Positions 41,969-51,626 of a stretch of DNA of 64,000 bases are shown here, piece after piece; the first letter of the stretch is position 1; every line of letters begins with the position of its first letter. The DNA comes from Acidocella aromatica. GTDB taxonomy: Bacteria; Pseudomonadota; Alphaproteobacteria; Acetobacterales; Acetobacteraceae. The notes under the pieces were generated by a model, which was given only the letters and a program-made list of their open reading frames with translations, had not been told where the DNA came from and made no database searches. Made by a program: the position numbers and the translations under genes. The stretch lies in contig NZ_JACHFJ010000006.1 in NCBI RefSeq assembly GCF_014201825.1, forward strand, positions 62,001 to 126,000. The letters are read 5' to 3'.

Positions 41969-42916
41969 TTAGAACGCCGTGAGGAAGCGGAAATCGACAA
42001 AGTCACCACCCACGTCGTTGTGTACTCCATAACAATGGTTCCAGATCGCGGTGACACTCATACCCCCCGGGAACTCGTAGCCCACAATCGGCCCGACGCT
42101 ATAGTTGGTGAAGCGGGTTCCCGGCACGGGGGTGCCATTCAAAGTATCGTTGCTGAACTGGTTCTCTTGGCTGGCGCCAACACCCATCGTCCAGCGGCCG
42201 ATGGTTTTGGTGACGGTATAATCAGCGGAGAACTCCGTGGTGGAGTGATAACTGTTGCCATGGACACCACCGTAATTGTCGTCTGAGCCGATATTGAAGC
42301 TGACATGCCCAGCGGCGGACACGTTCCAGCCATTCCATAGCCAGCTGATGCCGAAATCCGGCTGTAAAGTACTGAATGCGTTGCCTGAAGGTGCACCGCC
42401 ATTCTTCACATTGCCCTTGAAGTAATCGCTCATCGTATTTGTCGCGGTGGGCAGCAGCACGGTCAAGCCAACGCGCGCAAACAGATTATGCGGCAGTGAC
42501 CAGGACAGCGCACCCGGGATCAGCACGGTGTTGTACAGGCCGAGATTGCCACCGCCGGGCGTCTGCCTCTGGAACGGCGTGAAGGAGGTATAGTCGAACG
42601 GCAGGCCGATCGCCATGCCATAGGTGGCACCGAGAACCTTGAAGTTGGGGATGTAGACCAGCACGGGCATCTCGACCAAGACGGTCAGATGCGTGCCGGG
42701 AATCCGGTTGCCATTATTGTCAAACTGGCTGTAATCCGCATAGTAGTTGTCAAGTTCTCCATAAAATCCTGGCGGCGCCAATGCGCCCGAGGGAATACCT
42801 TCACCAGACCCGCGCAGATACGGATCCCAAAGTTCCTCGGCCTTGGCAGCGGTGAATGTGAACATGGAACCGACTACAGCCAACGCAGCGGCACTCGTTA
42901 GAAACTTCACCGACAT
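41969..42916 (-). CDS. MetA-pathway/SphA-type outer-membrane protein
   Basis: 315 residues with a signal peptide (cut near AKA-EE, residue 26). Alternating beta-barrel-like sequence, with family segments LPTATNTMSDYFKG, DFGISWLWNGWNVSAAGHVS and a C-terminal aromatic residue (FLTAF). The family (phenol MetA degradation) is often found with aromatic catabolism and is thought to be a channel for hydrophobic compounds. That fits the tmo operon elsewhere in the window but is inference. Confidence 0.75.
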   Translation of the reverse strand: MSVKFLTSAAALAVVGSMFTFTAAKAEELWDPYLRGSGEGIPSGALAPPGFYGELDNYYADYSQFDNNGNRIPGTHLTVLVEMPVLVYIPNFKVLGATYGMAIGLPFDYTSFTPFQRQTPGGGNLGLYNTVLIPGALSWSLPHNLFARVGLTVLLPTATNTMSDYFKGNVKNGGAPSGNAFSTLQPDFGISWLWNGWNVSAAGHVSFNIGSDDNYGGVHGNSYHSTTEFSADYTVTKTIGRWTMGVGASQENQFSNDTLNGTPVPGTRFTNYSVGPIVGYEFPGGMSVTAIWNHCYGVHNDVGGDFVDFRFLTAF

Positions 42917-43452
42917 TTCTGTTCTCTCCCTGTCTTCAGGCGCACGTCTTTATGGAGCGCGCACCTCTTAACGATCCCGTTTTTGAGCACTCCGGCTGTC
43001 AGCATCGCAAAGCTGAACAGGAAAGCACAAACCATAAAGGGAATGGCTCTGATGAACGAGACGCAGCCCATCGAGCCTCAAGCGGATGGCGGGCCTATGC
43101 GGCCCTGGCTGCTCCAGCCAACGGCTCAAGGCAACTCATCATCCCAACTGATGGAGGAATTATCCTCCAAGGGAGAAATACAATACATCGTCCAGCATAC
43201 ACTGCGTTTCCTTAGTTTCTCTTGTTGTACGAAGAACCGGGATTTTCCTAGAACTCAAAACTCGGATAGAATTGTGAGATTTTCAAATCAAACACTTGCT
43301 ATATATATTTCAATACCTGCCGGGTATAACAGTCAGTGAATGACTGGACATCGCCCTATATCGGCATCTACCAGAACAAGCTCAAATAAAACCTTCAACA
43401 GGACTGCGCGCGCCGCAGTGAGCGACAACTTGTGAGGACTGCCTTGGCTTCT
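42917..43452. other. 536-bp gap; one hairpin, no convincing gene
   Basis: TGGAGGA-ATTA-TCCTCCA (43152-43169) is a 7-bp hairpin. A reading frame from 43055 on the plus strand is open but lacks a ribosome-binding sequence and family resemblance. The promoter of the minus-strand outer-membrane gene should lie in 42920-43000. Confidence 0.35.
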
Positions 43453-44121
43453 TCAAGTGGCGTTGTTATTCTTCCATGGGGCCACCGGAGCGCGCCAGCC
43501 TCGATAAATTGCCATTAGCCTCAAAAAAATGCAGAGCGCAGCTCCAAGCAGCATCGGGACCAGCGGCGGCGAGCCGATAACATGCCCAACGGATACGGCA
43601 GCTCCGGCCGCCAGCGCGGCAATCGCATATAGGTCGGCGCGTAGCACGAAGGGAACCTCACCAGCCAGAACGTCGCGTGCCATTCCGCCGCCAATGCCTG
43701 TCAGCATGCCCATGATGGCCGCCATTAATGGGTTAATGCCGTAGTCCAGCGCTTTCTGGGCACCAATAACGGCAAACAAGGCAAGACCAACCATGTCGAA
43801 CAGCAATATCTGGTGCTGTAGCGAGGCAACCCGTGGATACCAGTAGAAGGTCAGCAGCCCGGCGCCAATTGAGATCATGAAGTAGTGCGTATCGGTGATC
43901 GCGGCGGGGGGAAGTGCGCTAATCAGAATATCGCGCATCATGCCACCTGCAACCGCCACCACGAAGGACAGAAACAAGACGCCGAACAGGTCAAACTGCT
44001 TGCGGACACCAAGCAGACCACCGCTCAGGGCGAATGCTAAGGTTCCCACCCAATCCAGCACCTGGATCAGATTTTTCAGGATTGCACTGTGCACGGTCGG
44101 GATCATGGCTGGGGCAATCAT
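43453..44121 (-). CDS. TRIC-type (UPF0126) membrane protein
   Basis: About 222 residues in two similar three-helix halves, each with a glycine-rich turn: VVAVAGGMMRDILIS and MLTGIGGGMARDVLAG. This is the UPF0126/TRIC cation channel fold (E. coli YadS/YicG relatives; some transport glycine). The start is uncertain: ATG at 44121 overlaps no gene, and ATG at 44106 is possible; neither has a clear ribosome-binding sequence. Eight bases after the M20 hydrolase stop. Confidence 0.82.
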   Translation of the reverse strand: MIAPAMIPTVHSAILKNLIQVLDWVGTLAFALSGGLLGVRKQFDLFGVLFLSFVVAVAGGMMRDILISALPPAAITDTHYFMISIGAGLLTFYWYPRVASLQHQILLFDMVGLALFAVIGAQKALDYGINPLMAAIMGMLTGIGGGMARDVLAGEVPFVLRADLYAIAALAAGAAVSVGHVIGSPPLVPMLLGAALCIFLRLMAIYRGWRAPVAPWKNNNAT

Positions 44122-44129
44122 GCTTATTG

Positions 44130-45404
44130 TCAAACCGCGCCGGTGCCGCCGCGGCAAAGCCATGCGCTGGCGGCGGTCAGCATGGCCTCGATCCCGGTGC
44201 GCAGTGTTGGGTCAATCACGGGCGCGAAATCCGGTGCATGGTTGGCGGGAAGCTCATCCACTTTGCCCGCCTTAACGGCTTCCTCGTATCTGACCGGGTC
44301 TATGCCGCCAATCATCCAAAATACAGACGGCGTATTCCAGGCGGTGCCAAACAAGCCAAAATCCTCACTCGCCGTGGCGGGGGAGATCTCGCTTACACGA
44401 TCAGCGCCAAAATGCTGTTCGAGCGCGGCCACCACCTTGCGCGTGGCGGCTTCATCGTTGCGGGTCAGGGGAAACTCGCTCAGCACCGAAAATTCGGGGG
44501 GCTTTGGCGCGCCGGAAGCCTGCGCCTCCGCTTCCAAAATCCTCTTGACGGCCGCGAGCACGCGCGTGCGCACCTCGGTTTTAAAGGTCCGGACATTCAG
44601 GCGCAACAAAGCCCGGTCCGGGATCACATTCTCACTCATGCCGGCCCGCAATGTGCCGACAGTCACCACGGCGGCCTCCGTCATCGCCACCTCGCGCGAA
44701 ACCACTGTTTGCAGGCGCATCACCGCCGAGGCCGCCATCACCACCGGATCAATGCTCTTTTGCGGCATCGAACCATGGGCGCCGCGGCCGAACATGGTGA
44801 CCTCCCAGCTATCCCCGGCCGAAAGTATAGTGCCTGTACGCCAGCCGATCTGTCCGGCCGAAAGCGGCATCACATGCTGCCCCAGAGTCACATCCGGCCT
44901 GGGGAAGCGCTTGACCATGCCATCTTCGATCATGGCGCGGGCACCCTGCCCAGTCTCTTCGCCTGGCTGGAAGACGGCCATGACCGTGCCGCGCCAAGCC
45001 GGCCTGTTCTCGGCCAGGATGCAGGCCACCCCCATCAACCAGGCCACATGCATGTCGTGCCCGCAGGAATGAGCAATCGATGTGGCCTGACCAAAACGGT
45101 CGGTTCCAGTTTTATCGCTCGCATACGGCAGGCCGGTACTTTCCTGGATCGGCAGCGCATCCATGTCGGCACGCAGCAGGACGACAGGCCCATCGCCATT
45201 GCGCAGCACCCCAACAACGCCCGTACCGCCGACGCCTTCGGTTACCTCATAGCCTTGTTGGCGCAGCCACGCCGCCGCGATGGCCGCCGTGCGATGCTCT
45301 TGCATGGAGAGTTCTGGATTGGCGTGCAAATCCTGGTAGATGTGCTCAAGCTGAGCAAGCAGGTCAGCCGATGGCCTGGGTAGAAAGCCGGCTTGTGTCT
45401 CCAT
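44130..45404 (-). CDS. M20-family amidohydrolase (hippurate hydrolase-like)
   Basis: 424 residues. Metal-site motifs SCGHDMH (near 115), GEETGQGARAMIEDG (near 155) and the late SEDFGLFG are those of the M20D amidohydrolases, which cleave N-acyl amino acids or amides. Start at 45404 is favoured by GGGG spacing; ATG two codons upstream is an alternative. It likely forms an operon with the small protein upstream and the TRIC-like gene downstream. Confidence 0.88.
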   Translation of the reverse strand: METQAGFLPRPSADLLAQLEHIYQDLHANPELSMQEHRTAAIAAAWLRQQGYEVTEGVGGTGVVGVLRNGDGPVVLLRADMDALPIQESTGLPYASDKTGTDRFGQATSIAHSCGHDMHVAWLMGVACILAENRPAWRGTVMAVFQPGEETGQGARAMIEDGMVKRFPRPDVTLGQHVMPLSAGQIGWRTGTILSAGDSWEVTMFGRGAHGSMPQKSIDPVVMAASAVMRLQTVVSREVAMTEAAVVTVGTLRAGMSENVIPDRALLRLNVRTFKTEVRTRVLAAVKRILEAEAQASGAPKPPEFSVLSEFPLTRNDEAATRKVVAALEQHFGADRVSEISPATASEDFGLFGTAWNTPSVFWMIGGIDPVRYEEAVKAGKVDELPANHAPDFAPVIDPTLRTGIEAMLTAASAWLCRGGTGAV

Positions 45405-45416
45405 GGTCATACCCCT

Positions 45417-45626
45417 TTAAGCCGCCAGGCCGACGGCATGTGCGGCCACCTGTTCACACCTGAATCCCAGCTCCTCTTTCCCAGCCCAGGCCAGAAGCTC
45501 CCCGGCGATACGCAAGGCGTCATCCGCCGGGAGCGCGTCGGGATGTTCGATCAGGGCGAGAAGATGCGAGATCCGCGCCCAATGAGCGTGCAAAGGACCG
45601 GAACCGTCAGCGCAATGCGGGCACAT
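45417..45626 (-). CDS. Small protein with an N-terminal CPHC motif
   Basis: 69 residues beginning MCPHCADGSGP, then a helical region with a further cysteine near residue 56. AGGAGA lies six bases before this ATG; an ATG five codons upstream is possible. Two His/Cys residues at the start could bind a metal. Not recognised. Twelve bases before the M20 gene, same strand. Confidence 0.5.
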   Translation of the reverse strand: MCPHCADGSGPLHAHWARISHLLALIEHPDALPADDALRIAGELLAWAGKEELGFRCEQVAAHAVGLAA

Positions 45627-45904
45627 GATGTTTCTCCTCATTTTTCCTCAGGCCGGTTTTACCTGCGGTTGTTACGCCACGTCAAATACCGTATATCACC
45701 AGTCCTTCGATTTTGATGTTAGGTCGCAGTATTTCAATCCCGTCTGCGGTTTGATCGTGCAGCAATACGACGACCGACCAGGAGCCCTGAATTTTGAAGC
45801 TGTTCAACCAGGATGAACGACAGCTTTCGGATCACGCCGCGTGAGCTGAACGCCCTGGTTATGAGGCCAAAACCATAAATCGGGGGAGCATTTGCCCTTG
45901 ACCA

Positions 45905-46196
45905 GCTCAAGCCCCCAATACCCCCCGCAACAATGGAAGAGCCCCACCAATTCGCTCTCACTTTTAAGGTGCAATTGCCTGCAAGTCTGCCAAGGCTGGC
46001 CATGAGCATCATAGATCAAGCGGCAATAGGCCACCCCCGCCCATCCGCGCGGACAACAAATGTACGAGACCCGCCGCAGATCCTGATCTTCAGGGCAAGG
46101 TATTTCAACCATCTATCAGGCGTTTCCAGGCCGCATAGGAATGCGGGGCACGTCATTCTGCGCAGTCAGCGGTTCAGATACAGCAAGCTCTACTTT
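45905..46196 (-). pseudogene. Remnant of a TacT-like GNAT toxin
   Basis: Pieces in different frames match the family in order: LAVSEPLTAQND near the start, a stop, then KIRICGGSRTFVV (typical of the SRTFVV segment), GRLA and RIGGALPLLRGVLGA in a third frame. No single open frame covers them. It follows the DUF1778 fragment as TacT follows TacA. Weak at its 3' end; the remaining 45642-45904 sequence holds nothing I recognise. Confidence 0.5.
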
Positions 46197-46390
46197 ACCT
46201 TCCAGGGGAGCGTGCTCTGCATGATCTTGTGCAGGTGTTCATTCGGCTGCGGCGGGGCATCCAACCGCGCGAGAAAGGTGGCATAAGCGTCCGGCGTGGC
46301 TCGAATCACGGTCTGGCCGAGCAAGGCATCTTCCGCGGTCGATCGGGCCGCTTCCAGCGCAAAATCGGAGCAACAAGAGCCGCAAAATTT
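46190..46390 (-). pseudogene. C-terminal remnant of a DUF1778 (TacA-like) antitoxin
   Basis: SDFALEAARSTAEDALLGQT then LDAPPQPNEHLHKIMQSTLPW is the C-terminal toxin-binding part of DUF1778 antitoxins. The N-terminal ribbon-helix-helix is missing; the open frame upstream is unrelated sequence bordering the next gene's stop at 46392. Confidence 0.6.
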
Positions 46391-46391
46391 A

Positions 46392-46559
46392 TTAGTGCCG
46401 CGCGAGATATGCCGCACCGGCGAGCAGACTGACCGGCAGCGCCAGCCCTGCAGCAAGCTCAGCGGGTGAATGCAGCACCACCACAGCCACCAGAATGGAC
46501 AGCCCCACGACGCTCAACGTGCGCTGGTCGCCAAACAAGGTCTTGATAAAGCCTCGCAT
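46392..46559 (-). CDS. Small two-helix membrane protein coupled to the FTR1-like gene
   Basis: 55 residues, MRGFIKTLFGDQRTLSVVGL then two hydrophobic segments. Its ATG overlaps the stop of the upstream membrane protein (ATGA), so it is translated with it. Unrecognised; an accessory subunit is possible. Confidence 0.6.
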   Translation of the reverse strand: MRGFIKTLFGDQRTLSVVGLSILVAVVVLHSPAELAAGLALPVSLLAGAAYLARH

Positions 46560-47281
46560 CAAATCACCTTCACATCGCCGATTGCCACCGCATAGAACCG
46601 CACAAGCGCCAACCCGCCCGCGCTGTAGAAGATGAACAGCGCAGGCAGCGTGGCGTCTCCCAGCGGCCAATGGTAGCCAAGCGCTTCCAGGACCCAGAAA
46701 CTGCCAAAGCTCAGCATGGCGGCGCCTACTGTAAACTTGATAACATTCTCCGGCACTCGCGCCAGCGGCTTGCGCAGCAGCACGCCTGCGGCGGCGACCA
46801 CGCCAAGAGCGAGCAGGGCTGCACCGGCGGCGGCCAGCGTATGGTGCATCTGCACGCCGAGCGCCACCACGATCAGCCATACCTCCAGCCCTTCCAATAG
46901 CGTGCCGTTAAAGGCGATGAACCACGCGGCGCGGCGGTCATGAATATCAGACCGGGCCCGTAGCGCGGCGAATTCGGCATCCTCGTCATGGAGCTGTTTC
47001 AGCCCAGCCCCGCGCGCTACCGCCTTGCCCAGCCAGCGTACGCCAAACAGCGTGAGCAAAATACCGACGACTAATTGCAGGATATACAGATCATTGATGC
47101 GCGTAAGTATGAAACTTCCTGCCCCCGTGAGGACAGCCAGCACCAGTAAGGCGCCCCCCGCCGCCGCTAGCGCCCGGCGCCAGCCGATGGAAAGCGCCAC
47201 GGCAAGGATAATTGTATAGGCCTCCACCCATTCCACCAAAGCGGCAAGGAACGTGGCGATCAGACTGGCGATCACGGGCAA
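46559..47281 (-). CDS. FTR1-like (COG4280-type) integral membrane protein
   Basis: 240 residues, about seven transmembrane helices. VEWVEAYTIILAVALSIGW (residues ~17-35) and GTLLEGLEVWLIVVALG (~115-131) resemble the acidic REGLE-type helices of FTR1 iron permeases, with W/E replacements. Between them is a charged loop (HDEDAEFAALRARSDIHDRR). Clustered with Fbp and TonB genes, so metal transport is likely; the exact function is unknown. Its start overlaps the end of the ATPase gene by 10 bases. Confidence 0.65.
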   Translation of the reverse strand: MPVIASLIATFLAALVEWVEAYTIILAVALSIGWRRALAAAGGALLVLAVLTGAGSFILTRINDLYILQLVVGILLTLFGVRWLGKAVARGAGLKQLHDEDAEFAALRARSDIHDRRAAWFIAFNGTLLEGLEVWLIVVALGVQMHHTLAAAGAALLALGVVAAAGVLLRKPLARVPENVIKFTVGAAMLSFGSFWVLEALGYHWPLGDATLPALFIFYSAGGLALVRFYAVAIGDVKVI

Positions 47282-48324
47282 TGGTCTCCGGAAACGTCGA
47301 ACAGGAAAATCTTGGCGGGGTCGATGCTGATACGTTGCGCCCCCAGCGGCACCGGCGCGGCGGCATACCCGCTCAACGGCTGCGCAAGCCCAGGCACGCG
47401 CCAGCGGACCCGGAAACGTCCAGCCTCAAAATTGACCGAGACCACCTCCGCGGCAATCCCCCCTTCCCCGGCGGGACAAATCGCATCGTCGCGCCAGAAC
47501 AGCCGGGCCTTTTCCGGCGGTGCGCCAGGCAACACGATAACCTCTCCCCCCAACACCAGCGCCGCCTGGCCGCAGCGCGCCATCACCGGCACCGGAATGC
47601 CGCCATGCGCGCCGGTAAAGCGGGCGATATAGGGGGAGGCAGGCGCTTCCCACAGCGCCTGAGGCGTGCCCTGCTGGCGGATCGCGCCGTTCTCCAGCAC
47701 CGCCACCTGGTCGGCCAGCTTCCAGCAATCTTCCGGGTCGTGGCTTACCAGCACGGCGGAAACACCCGTGGCGCGCAGGCTTTCGCGCAATTCTTCGCGC
47801 AGGCGCTCGCGGGTTTCCAGGTCCAGGCTGGAGAGCGGTTCATCCAGCAGCAGCAGGCTAGGCCGGGTAGCAAGAGCGCGGGCAATGCCGACGCGCTGCT
47901 GCTGGCCGCCTGAAAGCTGTGCCGGGCGACGCCGGGCCACCGCCGCAACGCCGAGCCGGTCCAGCAGGGCCATGGCGGCCTCGTTACGTTTTGGCGTGAC
48001 GGGGGGCAGCGCGAGCGCCACATTCTCCAGGCAGCTCAGATGCGGCCACAGGGCAAAATCCTGAAACACCATGCCAAGTCCGCGGCGTTCGGCAGGAATG
48101 AACACGCGCCCGGCATCGTCCATCACCGTGCCGTTAATTTCGACAATGCCTGCATCAGCGCGGTCGAGCCCGGCGATCATTCGCAGCATGGTGGTTTTAC
48201 CTGAACCAGACTCCCCCGCGAGCACCAGGAAGTCTCCATCGTTCAAGGCAAGATCAATGCCTCGCAGCACAACCCGTCCGCCCAGGCGGCGGCTGGCGCC
48301 AAGAATACGCAGGCTGCGCCTCAT
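47272..48324 (-). CDS. Iron(III) ABC transporter ATP-binding protein (FbpC-like)
   Basis: 350 residues. Walker A GESGSGKTT at 38-46, Q-loop, signature LSGGQQQRVGIARAL, Walker B LLLLDEPLSSLD, and a C-terminal regulatory region (~230-350) as in FbpC/PotA-type ATPases. ATG at 48324 overlaps the permease stop; the open frame runs further upstream but that is within the permease gene. Confidence 0.85.
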   Translation of the reverse strand: MRRSLRILGASRRLGGRVVLRGIDLALNDGDFLVLAGESGSGKTTMLRMIAGLDRADAGIVEINGTVMDDAGRVFIPAERRGLGMVFQDFALWPHLSCLENVALALPPVTPKRNEAAMALLDRLGVAAVARRRPAQLSGGQQQRVGIARALATRPSLLLLDEPLSSLDLETRERLREELRESLRATGVSAVLVSHDPEDCWKLADQVAVLENGAIRQQGTPQALWEAPASPYIARFTGAHGGIPVPVMARCGQAALVLGGEVIVLPGAPPEKARLFWRDDAICPAGEGGIAAEVVSVNFEAGRFRVRWRVPGLAQPLSGYAAAPVPLGAQRISIDPAKIFLFDVSGDHCP

Positions 48325-49873
48325 ACCGCCTTCCCTTCCAGCGAACGCGGCATTCCGCCCAACCGCAGCGCCAGGCACAGCGCGGCTGCGAGCCCTGCCA
48401 ACACGGCCATGCCCAGCAGCGCGAGCCGCGCCGCTACGTCGTAACGCGCCATCATATCCGCCGAGACGATGGCAACGCCGAGGGGCATCTCTCCTGGCAC
48501 ATAGAGCAGTTCCGAGACCGGCAATTCGAACATCACCGCCGCAGCCACAAGCAGCCAAGCATGGAGGCCGGGGCGGGCCAGCAACGCCGCCTCGATATCA
48601 ATGAGACGGGTAGAAAGCGGGAGCGCAAAAATCCGCGCGGCCTCATCGAGCTTCATGTCGAGTTGGGCGGTGGCGGTGCCTAGCAGGCGGACAGCCACCG
48701 GCAGCGCTCCGGCCGCATAGGCGACGATCAGCAGCAGCGCCGTGCCGTAGAGCGGCAGGACATTGTTGTTGAAGGCGATGACATAGCCGGCGCCTAGAAC
48801 CAGCCCCGGCACGGCCATATTCGTGGCGAGAAGCCCCTGCATTCCCGCGGCAAACCAGAGCGAACGCCCATGTTGGAGTTTGAGCACGGCGATACCCGTT
48901 GCCAGCGCCAATGTGGCGGCGATCACACCGTAACCCAGCGAACGCGGCACTGCGTCCAGGCTGTCAGTATCCGCCCATGTTCCACCCAGCGCGACGGCGA
49001 CCAGCGCCAGCAGCGGCGCCGCCAGCCCCCCCCCCCCCAGAGCAGCACCGCCCCCGCCGCCAGCCATGCGCGCTCTCCGTTATGGGGCAGATGGCGATCT
49101 ACGCGCCGTGCCTTTCCGTGCACAAGTGCAGCCTGGTGGCGCCGTTGCACCGCCATCTGCAGAAGCGCGAGCAGCGCGGCGCTGACGATCAGCCACCAGC
49201 ATAGCTGCGCGGCCCCGGTGAAATCGGTGGGCGTGGTGTTGAGACGCTGGTAGATGGCATAGGTGAGAATCGGGATTTTCGTGGTCACGCCGAGCGTGGC
49301 GGGAATACCGAATTCCTGCATCGTCTCGATGGCGGCGACGGTGAAGGCCGCAGCCATGGCCGGAAGTGCAAGGCGCAGGTCCAGAAGCCGCCGCCGCCAA
49401 GCGGTGATGCCCAGCACCAGGGCGGCCTCGTGCAGCGTGGCCCCGGCCTCGGCGAAGGTCGCGCGGGCGACAAACACGGCAAAAGGCAAAGCCTTGAGCG
49501 CATAGAGAAAAACCAGTCCCATCGGACCGAGGAAGAGCTGGCCGAACACCCCGTTGCGGACCACGGGGTTGGTGAGGATGACCAGCCAGCCCGTGGTGAG
49601 CACATAGCCGGGCGTGAGGAAGAGCAGCCACAGCCCGAGGCCCAGCGCCCCGACCGTCCGGCCTGTTCTTGTCTCCAAGGACTGTGCCAGCATCGCCCCC
49701 AGCGGTGCCACAATGCTCCCCACCAGCAGCGCGAAACCAGCGGAATTGATGAAGGCCCGCCAGCTATCCACCGTGCTGCCAGCCCCAACCAGTGGCAAGA
49801 CCAGCAGCCGCGCCAGCGGATAGACGAACAGGAAAGCCAGCAGAGCCAGCACGAAACCGCGCATAAACCTCAT
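48321..49873 (-). pseudogene. FbpB-like iron ABC permease, frameshifted at a 13-nt homopolymer
   Basis: The N-terminal half (frame ending at 48923) and the C-terminal half (from about 49067 to 48321) are the two membrane halves of one ~517-residue permease: the fold typical of FbpB, with EAALVLGITAWRRR and DEAARIFALPLSTR as the two cytoplasmic EAA loops. The frame breaks in a run of 13 Gs on the coding strand (49026-49038); 14 or 11 would restore it. ATG at 49873 overlaps the binding-protein stop. Either phase variation or a sequencing or assembly error; the rest of the gene looks intact. Confidence 0.85.
49026..49038. repeat. Poly-C (poly-G on the coding strand) tract of 13
   Basis: A 13-base homopolymer inside the permease gene, at the frameshift point. 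Such tracts slip during replication and in sequencing. Confidence 0.95.
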
Positions 49874-50886
49874 GCGCCGGTCATCACCTTGGCGAACCAG
49901 GCGTTGATGTCGCTTTCCAGATGCCCCCAAACCGTGGGTTCGAGTGTAACGGTCTTGGCATGAGAAATATCCGGCAAACCGGGCGGTGGCGCTGGGGCAT
50001 TGATGGTGATGGGCCAGTAATCGCCATCCGTTTCGCCCTGGGCTTGGCGCAACCTCTGGATGTCGGGGCGCATGACGAACGCCATGAAGCGTGCGGCCTC
50101 GGCCTGGCGTTTGGCCGACAACCCGGCGGCCTCCACCATCACGTTGGGCAACACGTAGGCGGGGCTCGGGATGGTAACCCGCAAGCCTGGATGATGCGCG
50201 GCATAAAAGGCGGCGGCCGAGGACTGCACGATGGCGAGGCTGATCGCCTGCGACTGGAGGGCGGAGAGCGTGGCGTCATTCTTGTCGAATATATGCAGCC
50301 CATTGGCCTTGAGTGCCCGCACGAAGCCCTGGCCCTGCGGCCAGCCGCCGGCATTGTCCAGCATCCCGGCCAGCATCGGGTAGCTGGGGCCGGAAATCGA
50401 GGGATCGTTCATCCCCACCTGTCCCTTATACGCCGGCGCCAAGAGGTCGTTCCATGTCGCGGGCAGCGCGGGCAGGCGCGCCGGGTCCGAGATGAACACG
50501 CCCGCCAGGGTGAAGCCGGTGGGGATGTAAGCGCCATCGGCACTGAGCATGGACTGCCCCACAGCCGTAAGACCGGCTGGCGCGGGCAGGCCGGTCGCCA
50601 GCAGATGATCCGCATCCAGCGCGGCGGCGGCGGTCGCGCCGTCGAACCAGGCGAGAGCCCAGTCCGGGTGATTACCCTGCGCCACCATGCGCGCCAGCAG
50701 GCTACCGGTGGCTAGGCGCACGACGCGGATCTTGATGCCGGTCTCCTGGGTGAAGGCGTCGGCCACGGCTGGGCCGTAATCGAGCCCCGAATAGAGCACG
50801 AGCCCGTGGTCCGCCGATGGCCACAGCAGCACGGCGGCGATGGCGGCAATGATAACGGCAAAGGCACCGGCAATAAGCTTGCGCAT
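49870..50886 (-). CDS. Periplasmic iron(III)-binding protein (FbpA-like)
   Basis: 338 residues. A hydrophobic N-terminal signal/anchor (MRKLIAGAFAVIIAAIAAVL) is followed by a type 2 periplasmic-binding fold: LVLYSGLDYGPAVADAF and FTQETGIKIRVVRLATGSL match FbpA-like ferric-binding proteins. Substrate assigned by gene context (FbpC, TonB system). Overlaps the permease start. Confidence 0.82.
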   Translation of the reverse strand: MRKLIAGAFAVIIAAIAAVLLWPSADHGLVLYSGLDYGPAVADAFTQETGIKIRVVRLATGSLLARMVAQGNHPDWALAWFDGATAAAALDADHLLATGLPAPAGLTAVGQSMLSADGAYIPTGFTLAGVFISDPARLPALPATWNDLLAPAYKGQVGMNDPSISGPSYPMLAGMLDNAGGWPQGQGFVRALKANGLHIFDKNDATLSALQSQAISLAIVQSSAAAFYAAHHPGLRVTIPSPAYVLPNVMVEAAGLSAKRQAEAARFMAFVMRPDIQRLRQAQGETDGDYWPITINAPAPPPGLPDISHAKTVTLEPTVWGHLESDINAWFAKVMTGA

Positions 50887-50902
50887 GGTCTTTTATCCGT
50901 TC

Positions 50903-51625
50903 TTAATCGCCATCAACGCTCGGTGCCGCCATCTGGAAAATGACCTCGACCGTGACCGTGTAGGTCCGCCCGGCAAAGCCGGAGGGTGGCGGCGGGTAAT
51001 GGGCGATGCGCGCGGCCTGTATCGCCGCCTGGTCGAGCAGCGGGAAACCGCTCGAATGCGCGAGGGCGATGTTGGTAACGGCACCATTGTAATAGGTGAA
51101 CGTCACTTCCGGTGCGCCCGTCTCATGCGCCATCTGCGCGGCCTGAGGATACACCTCATTCGCCACGCTCTGCACGGCGCTGCGCATGGCGGAGCGGAAC
51201 TGGTCCACCTCGCCCAGCGAAGGGGCCGGGGGCATGGGGGGCGTGGGCGGCGTTTGCGGCACCGGAGGCGCGGCCTTGGGCGGCGGCGGCGGTGCTGGGT
51301 GCGGCGGCACGCTGTGGTGAACGACATGTTGCGGCGCCGGACGCGGCGGCGGAGTCGGCACCGGCTTGGGCGGTGTGACCGGCTGAGGCGGTTGCGGCGT
51401 TGGCGGGGGCGGTTTGGGGGTGGGTGGCAGGGGCTTCGGCGCCTGCGGCGGGGCCTGGATGGAAATCTTGACCACCGATTGCTGCCGCGCGGGCGGTTGC
51501 TGCTGGCTCATCACCGGTAGCAACAGCGCCAGAGCCGCCAGCTCCACCAGCAGGCCGATGCCGATGGCCGCCATGAAACGGCGGCCATCCTGCGCCGGGA
51601 CCAACCATGTTTCCGAAGAGTTCAT
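50903..51625 (-). CDS. tonB: Energy transducer TonB
   Basis: 240 residues: one N-terminal transmembrane helix (~18-36), a Pro-rich periplasmic spacer (~50-140) and a C-terminal TonB domain with PEVTFTYYNGAVTNIALAHS and PPPPSGFAGRTYTVTVEVIF. It transmits proton-motive energy to outer-membrane receptors. Start at 51625 sits right after the exbD stop; the longer frame would overlap exbD. Confidence 0.9.
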   Translation of the reverse strand: MNSSETWLVPAQDGRRFMAAIGIGLLVELAALALLLPVMSQQQPPARQQSVVKISIQAPPQAPKPLPPTPKPPPPTPQPPQPVTPPKPVPTPPPRPAPQHVVHHSVPPHPAPPPPPKAAPPVPQTPPTPPMPPAPSLGEVDQFRSAMRSAVQSVANEVYPQAAQMAHETGAPEVTFTYYNGAVTNIALAHSSGFPLLDQAAIQAARIAHYPPPPSGFAGRTYTVTVEVIFQMAAPSVDGD

Positions 51626-51626
51626 C

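Noticed and set aside
42983-43339. Plus-strand frame of 118 codons before the TRIC-like gene
   Set aside because: No ribosome-binding sequence, no family resemblance, low-complexity middle.
45804-46112. 102-codon minus-strand frame, possibly an unknown protein
   Set aside because: Overlaps TacT-like pieces lying in other frames; the frame itself resembles nothing.
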